From positions 374,501 to 438,500 of the forward strand of contig BLAL01000019.1 in the NCBI GenBank assembly GCA_015698045.1: DNA of 64,000 nt, in the 5' to 3' direction. Positions 21,997-34,824 of this stretch are shown one piece after another. Under the pieces are notes generated by a model that worked only from the letters and a program-made list of their open reading frames with translations, made no database searches and had not been told where the DNA came from. The translations under genes and the position numbers were made by a program. The DNA comes from Rhizophagus clarus. Lineage: Eukaryota; Glomeromycota; Glomeromycetes; Glomerales; Glomeraceae. Within the stretch, counting starts at the first letter, position 1; each line of letters begins with the position of its first letter.

Positions 21997-23120
21997 TGGG
22001 GTGGTAAATGGACTAATAAAATCAAACATATGTATAGTCTCACGTGAAATTCACTATTACAGATTTTTTTGATGAAAATTTATGCCGATCATTTCTAATA
22101 CATTTTTTCGGAAATGCCGGTATTTTTAAAATTAGTACATATAAAGTTTGCCGAAATTACATATTAATTCGGAAATGCCAGTATTTTTAAAAATAAAGTT
22201 GGTCGAAATTTTAGTAAAATTGTAACATTGAACTAAAAGCAATTATTTAAATTTATTTTCCAAACATCTGTTCAAAGAGATTTGACGCTTGATTTAAACG
22301 ATTTTCTTGCATCACCTCTTTTGATTTTCTTCTTTGCGAACGAATTTCTTTAAGTCCATCTTTAAGGGCGAAAATAAAAATAAAAAATAATCTGATCTGA
22401 CCTGCCATCAGATTGAATCTTTTAGATTTTCTTTATCAAGATTTGTTGTAGTTGATCTTAATTTTGATTCCTTGAGATTCTCTGTCATATTAGAATGCGT
22501 CTTTAAATCCAATTTATTAAATAATCCTTCAACTTGCTATTGGTGGGCAGCATTAAAATAAATTCTAGTTTTTACAAATTCATAAATACAAGGGTAATAG
22601 CATAAAAATGGATTTTCCACCAAACAAAATTCTTCAAACTCATGCCGAAAACAATCATCTTGTAATAACAGTGCTGAGGCATTATTCTCATTAAAAACTC
22701 CGAAATCCTAAAAGTTCGATAAAATGAGCTCTTTTAGTTTTTATGCAATATTAAATGATTAAATAAATACAGAAAGACTTTAAGAAAACAGAAATAGAGC
22801 GCTTTTTTTCAATGATACTCTAGAAACAGTTTTTCACCATAGGCAAAGTATTATAAAGCTTATTTCATGACTTTTATGTTTCTTTTTCGGAAAAAGCTTT
22901 CTATTACATGAAAGAGGCAGTTATTTACAATACCTTTGCAGAATTTGAAGCAAGCGTTATGAGAAGAATTTAAAGTTATCAAAGTTTAAAATACATCAAT
23001 TTTAGTAGGGAATTTATTATTGAATAGCTTAAATACGACGATCATTAATTAAAATCTAGCATATAGTAAATCTTATAGGACTATGCATATGTTTGAATTA
23101 TATTTATTAATTTTGTTCTA
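21997..23120. mobile_element. larger TIR transposon related to the 579-bp MITE, degraded
   Basis: The left end TGGGGTGGTAAATGGACTAA matches the terminus of the MITE at 16139. Inside, the order GCCGATCAT...TTTCGG, GAAAAAGCTTTCTATTACATG with AAAGAGGCA, and ATGAGAAGAATTTAAAGTTA matches the MITE. The right end keeps AGGACTATGCATATGTTTGA (near 23079), equivalent to the subterminal MITE sequence, but the outermost inverted repeat is lost. It carries a transposase relic absent from the MITE. Confidence 0.7.
22253..22705 (-). pseudogene. transposase C-terminal relic
   Basis: On the minus strand, a broken frame reads ...CYYPCIYEFVKTRIYF, then an in-frame stop where a second Gln of HQQQ would be expected, then QVEGLFNKLDLKTHSNM and a Lys/Glu-rich tail; after a second stop and a frame change it resumes as LKEIRSQRRK...EQMFGK. 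The YEFVK...HQ.QVEG.FN.LDLKTHSNM pattern recalls proteins repeated many times in Rhizophagus genomes. Its place inside matching inverted repeats makes it the likely transposase of this family. The superfamily cannot be fixed from this fragment. Confidence 0.55.
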
Positions 23121-26100
23121 ATTTTATATTATTACATTTCTATAGACAATAACTTTAAAATTGATATTTTTTTTTTTGTTATGTTTTATTATAATAATTA
23201 GTAATATTTTATCACTATTATTGTTTAAAAATTTTGATAATACTTTGAAAAAATTAATGTATTATTATAGCAATTAATATTTTTTATAAACTACCCCCTT
23301 AGAGTTTTTGAATTAAAAATTTGTAAAAAACCCGGGCATTTTATATGGAGGATTTTTTCATTATTTATATTGTATAAAGTATGTATCATATCAAAGTATC
23401 CTCCCTACCCCCCTAATTAAAACTTTACAAATTCAGGGGTATATTTGTAAAAAACCAGGGGCAGTTTAGTCAGTGCATTACATACCAAAATAGCCATGAA
23501 GTAAAAGTGAAATTTTTTTGACTCAAAGAAAACGTAAACTATAATCGTATTAAGCAACAATATCAATTTTAATTATTTTGTCATCATACTATACCATTAT
23601 CGTATTAATATTAGTTGATATCTCTTTTTTTTCGATCTCTATATAATCTTGCGAAACATCCTCTCACCCTAGTTCTTTCTTCTTCGGCCGTATCATCGTA
23701 ACATTTGTTAGATATCGTTATATTCAACCACTTCAAATATGGTCGTTGATGTAATCAGATGTCATTTTTGTTAGTATCACTTCTATGATCTATCGATTTC
23801 CAGTTTCACGAGTCACGATTATTTAGATACGCTATTTGAAGAAATTTTATTCTATCTTCGTCTTTAACATTTTTATGCCTAAGATCCAATTTTTGATCAT
23901 AATCTTAACTGTTGCTTTACCAATTTTCAAAACTTGTTGCAAAATAATTGTACTGTTAAGTTGATGATATTATAATTACTTTCTTTGTATAACTGCCATC
24001 ATCTCTGACTTTTTAAGTTTTTTTATATTTTCTTTCGTGTTCTCATTTATCATGAGTCATGACCAAAGTATGCTATTACAATTCTGTTATTATTTGCTTT
24101 GATCGCTTTAACGAAACTTGCTCTACATGAAAGAAATTTCAATTCATTTCTGATTCAAATGATCATCATCTATCCGTCTTTCATCTCCATCGATCTCCAT
24201 TTTTTCAACGTCCAATTTATTGTAATACCAAAGTGATCTGGTAAATCTCTTTTTTTACGATTTCTTCCGAATAAATTCCTCCTTCGCAATAAGCAGACCT
24301 TTAATAGTGGAAATAATAGAGCGTCTGGATAGTGTACTTTGATTGGTTGTCGAGCAATAATTCTTTTTAAGTTAAAATGCGATCAACCCGATTTTTGCAA
24401 ACAAAAAATATGCATCTTTTCATCCAAAAAGTTAAAAGTAATTTGGCTTAAGTCCTTTGCTACTTTTAGAAAAATAATATAGTACCAAATATTGTCCAAG
24501 TTGCATCAATAAGTTACCGAAGAAGACAATAAAGTAGTAATAATAATTTCATCATGACAAAAGAAGCATGTAACCCAAAGACATTTTTTTTTCGTTCCTT
24601 ACGACTGATGATTTCATTATAACTGATGTATGTAATAAACATATGTATATGCAAGAATTATAAAACAACATATTTTATACAGAGAATATCAGAATGAAAA
24701 AAAAAGATGCGTCGAACATTAAAAAAAAAACCACGTAAAAAGGTCGTAAAGTACTTTCGTATATTTCTCGAGTAAAATTGTTACTTTTACTACTTTTGGA
24801 GACGAGGTGGTAAAATCACAATATTTTGCAGTTTCACTAAGTGATTAGTGCATGTAGATTAAATCATTGTAGGATATAGACGATTCTAAATTTAGATGAT
24901 GTTACGTTACAAAATAAGTAATTTATCGTTATTTATAATAGCAATAGAATTAGAATTGCAACTATATCTAAATTATAGTAAAGTATATATCCATGATTTA
25001 TTTCATAAAATTTTTCATTGCGTCTTCAATACTTCGAATTAGTGCTTATTTGATTATTGTGATACTATTAATCTCATAACTTTTAATACATATTTTAACC
25101 TCATAACATTTATAAATTCACATTAGTATGAGTAATTATTACTGAAAAAAATCTAAAGGCCTTCTAACATAAATACTTTCAAATTTTATAATTGCCCGGG
25201 CCAAAGTTGCCGCAGTTGCACCTGACCTAAATCACGTTAGTATCACGATAAAGTCCACAAATAAACTTAATAGTTAGTTAAACCGTCGAAAAACTAATAT
25301 AATTTTATACATATAAAAATATTCCAAGTTTCCAATAAAACTACGCCTACACCTTACGCATAAATAATTAAAATTCCCTTACAACAGCATAACAGCATCG
25401 GACGATTGTGTAACCTATCAATATTTTCATCTGGTGATGTCATTACCTTGCTCTTTCCTTATTTGATTATGAATCATTTTTTTTTGTAATACTGATGATC
25501 TAAAATTTTTTATTGCTGTGTTTGCTATTTCCGTTAATTTTCTTCTTGTGAAGTATTAAAAAAAAAAAAAAAATTAAATTAAAATAAATGTCGCGACGGA
25601 CTACAGTTCCGTTTTCCCAGTTGTAATATGACTCCAAGACTTAAATAAATAGTTTGTTAAGATAGAAAGAATAGCAAATATCGATACAGTACATCACATT
25701 AAGAGGTTAATTTTGATTTTCGAATTTTTTTTTAAAATATATTCGGACAAAATTTTTTTTACAAAAATGTTTACAAAAATAATATTTTAATGTAAGAAAT
25801 TATAAACTAGGCAAAAAAAAATTATTTATTCAAATATTTGAAAACTAGAATTAATAGTTATTCAAATGAACAAGTTTATAAGAGAATTATGTTTTTATAA
25901 ATATTAAGATACGTGCTTTATATATAGAAGAAATAATTCACATAAAAAAAAAAAAAAAAAAAATAATAATAAATAAATACTTAATTCCAAATTATTTGAA
26001 TAAGGAAGGAATTAAATTAAAATAATTAATATGGATAATTGATGGTGAAAAAAATTTTAAATACATATTTTAGCAAAATGTTCAGTTATTCTTCTTAACC

Positions 26101-26679
26101 AAACATAACTTGTATCATGAATTATAAATTAGAGAAAGAAAAAACTTTTTTTTATAGTTTATTGAGTTAATTAATTTTAAATTAATATGCTGAAATAAAC
26201 TACATAATATTTTCAGGTATTACTTATTTTTCATAATTAATATTAAAAATGTTATATTCAAATTTATACTCATTTTTTGTTATGAAGGCTTGATATTTTT
26301 TAGTATTATATAATAAAATATAATTACAACGCGTCGCGGTTACATACCAGTGGTTTGTTCGTCTAAAATAATGTGTAATTAATTAGAATTTACGACATTC
26401 AATATCGATATAAAATGTTTATAACATTTTCTTTTTTAATTTCAAAAATATTCAGCGATTTTTTATCATATATCGAGAGATGAGAAACTGAAGAAGCAAG
26501 TCATGTAAATATAAATTATAAATTTTTAGACCATTATCACTTTTGGAATAAATTTCAATTTATTTTCATATTTAATCATATAATCTTAATTAAAAAAAAA
26601 AAAAAATACATAAACGAAATCATGACTTATTAGAAGAGGGAGAGAAATACATAAGATTGCTTAAAACTTAAAAAAAATA
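23121..26679. other. long intergenic spacer
   Basis: About 3.5 kb. It holds two degenerate direct copies of a CTACCCCC...AATTTGTAAAAAACC segment (23281-23335 and 23405-23465), microhomopolymers and no open frame that I can support. Confidence 0.5.
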
Positions 26680-26895
26680 CATAATTTTACTCTGTACAAA
26701 CGAAAAAAAAAAATATATATAATATTGCGATAAAATTTTAAGACGAAAAATATCATTTCAACATAATTGTACTCTGTACAAACGAAAAAAAATATATATA
26801 ATATTGCGATATAATTCTCAAAGACGAAAAAAAAAAAGAAAAACATATAATTTCAACATAATTGTACTCTGTACAAACGAAAAAAATATAACTCA
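26680..26895. repeat. three-copy minisatellite downstream of the HMG gene
   Basis: Three copies of a block starting CATAATTGTACTCTGTACAA begin near 26680, 26761 and 26856 (periods about 81 and 95). They contain ATATATATAATATTGCGATA and A-rich spacers of varying length. The last copy abuts the stop of the HMG gene, so the array probably lies in its 3' UTR or terminator region. Confidence 0.8.
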
Positions 26896-26897
26896 AT

Positions 26898-27281
26898 TTA
26901 AAAATTGTCATTAAAATATTTTTCAAAATCGAAGAATTCCTCTCCGAATGAGGAAGGAGTATTAGGGTCGGAGACTTCGTGGTTAGTACCAAAAGGTTTT
27001 GTACTATGTACATCGAAAATAAACACGTTCTGTTTGTGGTTTTCCTCAAAACCATCCGCATGAATAGGAATAACTGGCGGCTTTTTTTTTAAAACATGCT
27101 CATCGTGAGCATATTTCGTGAAATTATTCTTCACCTCGTTAGGTAAAGATTTCCACATACAACTGGCGTTCTTAAACCTTTCCTGCGGGACCTGATTTTT
27201 ATACTTGCGAGTGTAATACTTCACGAACATTGAGAAACCATTCGCGGGTCTCGACGGATTACGATTTTTCGGTGTTTTCAT
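26898..27281 (-). CDS. MATA-type HMG-box protein
   Basis: 127 aa from the ATG at 27281; an in-frame ATG at 27311 would add ten residues. I prefer 27281 because TTTCTTTAG just upstream looks like a 3' splice site in the leader. One HMG box covers about residues 10-70: RPANGFSMFVKYYT, then the conserved W in SCMWKSLPNEVK and KYAHDEH. This is the fungal MATA_HMG/SOX-like sequence-specific DNA-binding family, which is expanded in Glomeromycotina. The C-terminal half is acidic and Phe rich with no known domain (GEEFFDFEKYFNDNF). Probably a nuclear transcription factor. Being one of many family members, it cannot be called a mating-type gene from sequence alone. Confidence 0.85.
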   Translation of the reverse strand: MKTPKNRNPSRPANGFSMFVKYYTRKYKNQVPQERFKNASCMWKSLPNEVKNNFTKYAHDEHVLKKKPPVIPIHADGFEENHKQNVFIFDVHSTKPFGTNHEVSDPNTPSSFGEEFFDFEKYFNDNF

Positions 27282-27311
27282 TTTGAGCCGGCTAAAGAAA
27301 AGAAGTGTCAA

Positions 27312-30300
27312 AATCTTTGCTGTTTTATATCATTTTTTTCATTATTAATTTATAAGAAAACGCCCAAAACTTGGAAGATAGTGCCCATTGAAAATAAAAT
27401 TCATTAGTACGTTGCGTCAGCAAGCATAAAAAGAATCTCATTATATTTCATTATTTCAAAATGATACAATCAAATCGATTACAAAAGAAAATAGATTAGT
27501 TAAAGAAATCGAATTTACTAAAGAAAGCATTTGTAAAAAATTCACAGTAAGCAAAAACGCGTCAAAGGTGCGTTTAATGATCGAAATAACAAAGGTATAT
27601 GGAAAAAATAAAAATTTCGCCAAATGAGAACAATAAATGAATGCAGTATGATTAATCAGTGATGATAACGTTATAAAGAAAAAAATCTTTTTTTTTTTTA
27701 TTTGATTATCAATCTTTTTTCACATTCCGATTTAATTTTAGAAGATATAAACCATATTTGTTAAGTGAAGGTATTAATTCTTAACAATGAAAATGTATGA
27801 CATATTATACAAAAAAAAATTGTATTTGGGAATTTTTCTTTTCTTTTCTTTTGTTTTCTTTTCTTAATTTTTAATGGAATATACTGTACGTAACGTGTGC
27901 AAAAAAAAAATTGCTAAAATGAGCTGCACAAATATTAAGATTGAGAAGATTGTGATTGGCTAGCGTGATGTAGCGTAGTAGATCTACAAGAGTACAAATC
28001 TAGTTTTAGATATCCGGCACTTTTATTGCAGCAGTAATAAAATTGTCATGGATATCCGATTATCCCAGAAAAGGAAACAAAATATAAGATTACTATTCAT
28101 TCCTTCCTTTTTAAGGTGCAGATACAGATTAAGTTAACTGTAAATTGACATAATCTTTAACGTAATAATGATTTCATTGATTATGTACCTCCTTATGATT
28201 CAGTGATCCGGTTTTACACAGATAAGAAATTATTATAACAAAGATTAATGATATTATTTCTAAACGCATTTCAAGATTCAATCCATATTCGAAATAAGTA
28301 CCACTCTATATACAGTACAATATGTACCGTAGCTGCTGCAGTAAATCGTGAAGTACGAAATTTGTGCAGTTTAATAAAAATTCACAGATTACGACCTTAC
28401 TTCACTTTCAACTTGACGTTAAGATAGAATTTCTAATACTAAGACCCTAATAATAAATGATATAACAAAAAATCAAAATTATAATATATCTTATTCGGTA
28501 TCTTACTAGTACAATATGGTCCATTATTAAATAATATACGTTACTATTGCGAATCGCCGAATCGCGATCAAACATCTAACGAATAGTTACCTTGAGAGTC
28601 TTTACTCTAATAATTTTATAATTGGTACCAAAGTACAATAACAAGGTAGGCTTTCAATTCGTTTATTTCGCAAAACACTAATGCTTGTAAAACGACATAA
28701 CCAGTAAACGAGATTTAATATATTATTCCCAATAAACCCATTATTATGCAATAACTACATAGGTATGATTCAATTGTATATTCGACTTAAATTTTACAAT
28801 TATTACAGATAATTATAAAAATTTGCTATTAAATATATTAAATAATTTAAACACGCTAATTACTCCTGAAATATTCATAATTATTCGTTTGTCCATAGTA
28901 TTAGAATACAAAAAAGTTTCATATTAGTTTTATCAAAAATTTATTGATACAACTATAATAATCAACTACTTCAATATTATAGAAAATAATCATTTCATAA
29001 TTTGGTGTAAAACACAATACTATTAACGCAAATATCACTTTAGTAGTACAAAAATGATAAACTTTTTTATAAAACGGATTACAAAAATTTTCAGAATAAT
29101 CTTTCTCTATATGATATTACATGACATTAATGAGTATAATTTAATTATACTGATTTAAATTGATTATAATTTACTAAAAATGATATTTATTATTTATCTC
29201 TGCGAAAAAAAAAATCGAAAAGATAATTTTATACGAAAGGATTAATTTAATAGCACCGTATAAACTACATGACAAAAGGTCCGTTAGTTTTAGCATGGGA
29301 CTTGCTGTTTTTCATATGTCCCGCACTGTTTTCGGCAGGTACCCAGCTATAGCTGCAGCAATTGATTATTGCACAAATACACATGCAGATCCGTCAAAAA
29401 ATTTCCTTTGGGATTTTTCGAATATTAATTTAATTTCTAAACTTTCCAAAATTGCAAAAACTTTTTTGGCGATACTTTTAGTTGTAGGATAATATCACGA
29501 TATTTTGAAGAAATACACAAATCCTCCATTGCAAAAAAAAAGATCGAAATACTGAAATATGAGTTATAAATAGGTTAATAGATAATTTAATATGAGCCGT
29601 TCTAACTCTGAATAGACGCAGTAAAAGTTATATCAGATATTTATGTCTGAAGCGGAGCGGAAGACTTTTACGCTCAATAGTCCATGCATGTGATCAATGG
29701 GGTGATCTTCAATAAACCATCTGAAATTTGCCTGCTTAAGGTAAGGATAGGAAACTTATATCATGAACTCTCGTTCAACGTACCGTTTAGGGTAAAAATA
29801 GGAAGGTGATTTAGGGGGGAAAAAAAATCAAATGCATCATCTACTGGCAATAATTTAGATACTCATTTAACTATTTTTTTTTTTTAATATTTGAAATCGT
29901 GCATTTGCCATTAGACTTTAAATTAACCTTTAAATACCAGGTTAGGTATTATATTTTTTTTATTTACCTATTTATTTATTCGTTATTACGATTTATTTTA
30001 TCTGTGAAGAATGTACTAAAATATAGGTTTAGAAATACTGTAAAATGAATTAAAAACCATGAGAAAATCAAAGCCTTTAAACTCGATTTGGACCTACCAA
30101 CGGTCCCAGTCGTTAGATATAATTTAATTTTGATTTTGTAACTAGTTTAGATTGAAAAGGTTACGGATGAGTTATAAATAATGATGTTTGGTTCGATATT
30201 TATTTTAACGGATAGGGCACCAAACTACGATGAATAATAGGATAGAGCCAATTTAAAAATTCATCTTTAATTTGTCTTGTTCAATTCATAATTCATCTGA

Positions 30301-30540
30301 ATTTTGCACCCAGAATTTATCTATTTACTCTGTAAATAATAATAATAATAATAATAATAAATTTATCAGATATACTATTAAAAAAAAAATTACTTTCAAT
30401 CTTATTATTTTACGCAAAAGTTAAAAATAAAATATTATGATGAATTTGTGGTAGATTGTATGCATGTGTAAATAATTCACCTGCTGTAACTATAATACCG
30501 GCAGACGGAACGCCGGGACGGCTTGCCATAATTAATCAAT
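27312..30540. other. long intergenic spacer
   Basis: About 3.2 kb without a supported gene. A 65-codon frame at 29295 has no recognisable features. An (AAT)n microsatellite of about nine units lies near 30336-30361. Confidence 0.55.
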
Positions 30541-30854
30541 CATTTGAGGTAGATCTTTCCCTATAAATGGGATGCCGATCTCTTGTTTTTGTTTGATGTG
30601 GGTATTTAAAATTCTTAAGTATTACAAAGAACAACGCCAATAAATTTATTGGCATGATCCCAAATATAAACAAATATAGTAAATGCCACAAAGGAGGATC
30701 ATTTGTTTTTTTTTTTAAGAAAGCTACATGAACGCGGAAAAAAGAAATAAATGGTATCCGATAATGAGCGGTAACAAAGTTTATCGGTTTCTTTTCTTTT
30801 TAGCAATATGAATAATTAATATCAAGGAACAATAATTTCTGATTCAAAACTAAG

Positions 30855-31080
30855 AGTCCAAGATGAAAATTGAATTCAAACTTTAGATAGTCGGATCAAA
30901 AAGAAAATAATGTAACCAGATTATTTTTTGTGATTACATTAATCTTTGAAAATTTTTTTTGTTTTTAATCAAAAATTTTCTTTATAAAAAAGCAACAATT
31001 TCAACTTATTTGAATATAAGCTTTTCCAACTGAAAATTGCTTATAATATTACATATAGTATCAAAAAATCAATTAAAATC
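30855..31080 (+). promoter_or_regulatory. conserved ML promoter, unit 1
   Basis: Blocks shared by all three ML genes, in order: TTGAATTCAAACTTTAGATA with CGGATCAAAAAGAAAA and ATGTAACCAGATTAT; a TTATAAAAA TATA box at about 30982, 100 bp before the ATG; AAGCTTTTCCAACTGAAAAT with GCTTATAATATTACATATA; and TCAATTAAAATCATG at the start codon. Confidence 0.7.
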
Positions 31081-31524
31081 ATGAAACAAAATTATATTTT
31101 TGTACTCACTTTATTATTCACACTTTCAATAGTCAATGCAATTCCACATCATCTTTATAAAAGAGAAACTATATTCGCTCCATGCCCTACAGGATCTCCA
31201 AATGTAATCAAAGTAGATGTTCAGCCTGATCCTCCTCCATCTACTGGAAGTTTAATTCTCACTATTTCTGGAACACTAAAGACTGGTGCCATCTCCGCAG
31301 GGTCCCAACTTGTTTTAAAGCCTATCAATACAAATGGAGATGTCATAGCTCAACCCTTAACTTATGATATGTGTACATTAACGGATTGTCCTGCTAATTA
31401 TTTTAGTGTAATCAGATCAATTGATACAACAGATATGCCACTATCATACAGTATTATAGTTCAAATTTTTGATGCTTACGACCAAATTTTAGCCTGTTCT
31501 ATAGGTACTATTACTGGTAATTAA
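31081..31524 (+). CDS. secreted ML-domain lipid-binding protein 1
   Basis: 147 aa. A signal peptide of about 20 residues (ending VNA) is followed by a short pro-segment IPHHLYKR whose Lys-Arg fits a Kex2-type protease. The mature part begins ETIFAPCPTGSPNVI and matches the MD-2-related lipid-recognition (ML) domain of fungal phosphatidylglycerol/phosphatidylinositol transfer and NPC2-like proteins: PCPTGSP at the start, VQPDPPP, LTISGTL, a YD.C and a DCP pair, and LACSIGT near the end. Four Cys could make two disulphides. No intron is needed. First of three paralogues. The carried lipid is unknown. Confidence 0.88.
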   Translation: MKQNYIFVLTLLFTLSIVNAIPHHLYKRETIFAPCPTGSPNVIKVDVQPDPPPSTGSLILTISGTLKTGAISAGSQLVLKPINTNGDVIAQPLTYDMCTLTDCPANYFSVIRSIDTTDMPLSYSIIVQIFDAYDQILACSIGTITGN

Positions 31525-32115
31525 TTAATTTTTTAGTTTCACTTTTAAAGATAACTTGTAAAGCCATAATCCTATCAAATTTGAAAGTTTTAAGCGAAAT
31601 TCACTTTTAATTTTGAATTTAGTTATTACATAATATAAATAGTTATCAAATATTAAAATAATTAATTTAAGTTTTAATGTTGATTATAATAATGTATTTT
31701 TTTTGTTCTTTGTATATTTTGTACGTTCATACATAAAATTATTATTTTTTTTTTTGAAAGCAAATGTTTTTTCAAATAAATATTATTATTTATATACGTA
31801 TTTATAAATCATACCTGATTGTTCTACATGATGGGATTCATATTTTGAATTTTTAAAGAATTGATACTTTAAATTATCTAAATCAAAAATTTGAATAAAA
31901 ATCTATTAACTGTTAAATAGAAATTGTACGAATTCATGAATGAAACATTGACAATAACGTAACCTAATATAAACGGTAATAATATAAATGTTGTAAAAAT
32001 CGAATTATTGGCATGCGCTGAAATTTATGATAAAAGAAATATTTTTTTCTTCTTTATCATATGTAAAATCGAATATATACATATTTATATAATCGAAACA
32101 TAAATCAATTTTATT

Positions 32116-32151
<36 letters not shown>

Positions 32152-33179
32152 TTAAGGCGATAATAAATATTTAATATTTGGAAACCCTTACATCTAGTAT
32201 TAATTTATAATATTAAACGAGAATCAAAATTTATTAAAATTTCAGCTTCTTTTTATGCTAAAAGAAAACATGTTATTATCTGGGTTCGTTTATAATTGAG
32301 GAAGTGTAAAAAAGATCAAATCAGTTCTTAAAAATTAATAAATTTTAACTTCCTTATATTAGTTTTTTACTTATTAGCAAAAATATTTTGTATTAATTTG
32401 GTTAATTTCAAAAAATTCTAAGTGTCGTAACCGTTCAAGATCATTGTTACACAATTTAAGAAGTTGAATAAATTGTTATGGTGAAAATCCTAAAATCTAT
32501 TGCAGCAAAAACTTTTCAATTTTTTATGTTACATGTATATCCGAAACTTCGTCAATAAGAACATGAAGCTGATACGTATGTACAGTATCTTCTAATTCTT
32601 CCACTTCTGAACGAAAGGATTGATTAGCGCTAATAAATGTTAATTTGACTTATTTGTGCGTATGCGAAATATTTATTAACTAATTCGCATCCGTGTGATA
32701 AAAAGTCAAGATAATAAGATCTAGGAATTGGAATCGATCTTAACAAATCGAATTAATCGAAATTGAATCACTCGACTATCGAATAAAAAATCGGAAAATA
32801 TAGTGTCAGTCCGAATTATAGGTTTATGTAACAAAAATTTTATATTACAACTTCTGAACTAGGTAAGAAATTTTTGACCTGTGACTAAATTCTTATCTGA
32901 TCTCACGCCTTAGCCAAAATTTAATGGTGTACAATCGATTAAAAACGATTAATCGTGATTAATCAATTTTAAAATCGATTTTAATTATGGGAATCAATCT
33001 CAACCCCTAATTTATTTGTTACGCATTAAAATAAAATTATATTAAGAATATACTAATCAATGCATACGTTCGTTAATTACTAAATCTGAGTGATTTTCAT
33101 AATTTTTACTGGGCTGTATGTAATACAAAGATAGGCACTCACTTGACTAAATAATAAGTTCGAATTTAGCGTAAAATAG

Positions 33180-34344
33180 ACGCAAAGAAATTTATTTTAC
33201 CAAAGCGAAGTCCAAGATGATCTTAAAAGAAGAGAGCATCAATTAACCTTCTCAAATAAAAAAAAAAGTTGCGAAAATAATAACAAAAAAAAAAAAATAC
33301 TCTTGCCTACTTTCCTTAAAAGAGAAGGAAAAAATATTTTCAAAATAAGTTTGTTGTGTCTCGTGAGTTACAAAAATTGTTAGCGATACGAAAAAAATTT
33401 AGATTATCACTGTTACAAAAAAATAGTGGCGCATAATCAAAAATAGAAAAAGTGGGTAAAGGTGATGTCAGCGGATCAGCGGATGAAATGGATGCATGAG
33501 TTTTAACACAAAATCAAAATCGTCTAATGCCGCTGTAAAGCAAAAGGTCCTTCGCTACGCTCTGGACAATAAAAGTATTTTATGACTCAATGAATACTAT
33601 TAAAATTTTTTTTTATGATAACTTTATTTTTTATATTTTCAAAATATATACACTTATCTAATTGCACACAATACAAGAACTTTGATACCAAAACTCATGA
33701 TTATAAATACTTATAATTACGATTTCTGCACAAAAAATTTTCAAAAGAACAATATTTATTGTATTTTGATTTAAATAACATATTTATCAAATTAGAATCA
33801 TAGTAAAAACAAATAAAGTTTTTTTTAAAGTTACTGCGCCTTACGTAATACTTTGTGTAACAAATCATCGTAAAGCTGATAGGCATTCACCAATCTCCTA
33901 GAAGAAATAAACATATTGTAATAATTTTATTTTTTTTTTTAAAAAAAAAAAAGGTCAAAATAAATTTCCTCATTGCCCAAAATTCGTAACAGAATACTTT
34001 TTGCAATAATATATCTAAGTTAAAGATAAAAAAAAAAAAAAAATCATAAAATAAAAGGCCTGTAATGTATTTTAATGTATTTATTTATGTCAATGTTAGT
34101 AATGAATTTGATGTCAAAATTGAATTCAATTGATATTCCCCAAAGATCTGGAATTTTTTTTTTTTTTTTTTTTTTTTTATTCTTAATTACTAAATTTATT
34201 TCTCCGTTACCTAAATTCATTTCTATTTTCCAAATATTTGGCAAGCTGCTCTGCTTGTGTAATGATCACCTACTGGGATTATGGAACCTGCAGAAAAACA
34301 GCGCGGAATCTCAGTATAGAACGGCTTTGCTATAAATTTTGGAG
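33180..34344 (+). repeat. distal 5' flank of ML unit 2
   Basis: Shared with 46555-47390 before ML gene 3 and with the orphan block 42105-42605. Landmarks are CTACTTTCCTTAAAAGAGAA with GG (33307), TTCGCTACGCTCTGGACAAT (33550), CAAAACTCATGATTATAA, ACTGCGCCTTACGTAATACT and CCTAGAAGAAATAAACAT. Long A/T runs differ in length. Confidence 0.75.
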
Positions 34345-34500
34345 GATAGAACCAAAATGGGATGTAGATCTTTCCTTATGAATGTAATGCCGATCCCTTG
34401 TTTGTTGTATGACGAGATAATTTAAAATTATTAAAGTATTACAATGAATAATGCCAAGAAAAAATAGGCTTCATAGTAATTGTCGAATTCATAAGTGATG

Positions 34501-34650
34501 TAAGTATTGCAAAGGAGGATCAAATTCTGATCCCTTTGTATTAATAAACAATTGTAGTAAGTATTGCAAAGGTGGATCAAATTCTGATCCCTTTGTGTTA
34601 ATAAACAATTGTAGTAAGTATTGCAAAGGAGGATTGAATGTTCATTATCC
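34501..34650. repeat. 57-bp minisatellite upstream of ML gene 2
   Basis: Units start at 34501, 34558 and 34615 (period 57, about 2.5 copies): TAAGTATTGCAAAGG(A/T)GGAT followed by CAAATTCTGATCCCTTTG and TTAATAAACAATTGTAG. A diverged copy of the unit lies upstream of ML gene 3 near 47697. Confidence 0.9.
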
Positions 34651-34824
34651 CGTTCCAATGATTTATCGTGACAATGTATACTTTATTTATTGTAAATGAA
34701 ATGACAAAAAAGTAAAGAAAATAAAGAGCGATAATAAAATTCATTATTTTTAGTAATTTTGGTCTAATTATTTGATAAAGATAATTTTAAATTCAAAAAA
34801 AAAAAAAAAAAAAATCTAAAAATG

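Larger units (their letters stand above)
30541..33010 (+). repeat. ML-gene duplication unit 1
   Basis: Contains the ML gene at 31081 with flanks shared with units 2 and 3. The 5' flank has GTAGATCTTTCCCTATAAAT near 30550 (34364 in unit 2). The 3' flank has GGCATGCGCTG at about 32010 (35970 in unit 2), CCGAAACTTCGTCAAT and the GATCTAGGAATTGGAATCGAT block near 32719 (37029 in unit 2). Offset to unit 2 is about 4 kb. Confidence 0.8.

Noticed and set aside
29295-29492. 65-codon frame beginning MGLAVFHMS
   Set aside because: No domain, no splice context and no paralogue in the window; not distinguishable from chance.
34431-34658. 75-codon minus frame with CNTYYNCLL repeats
   Set aside because: Produced by the 57-bp minisatellite; its periodicity follows the DNA repeat.
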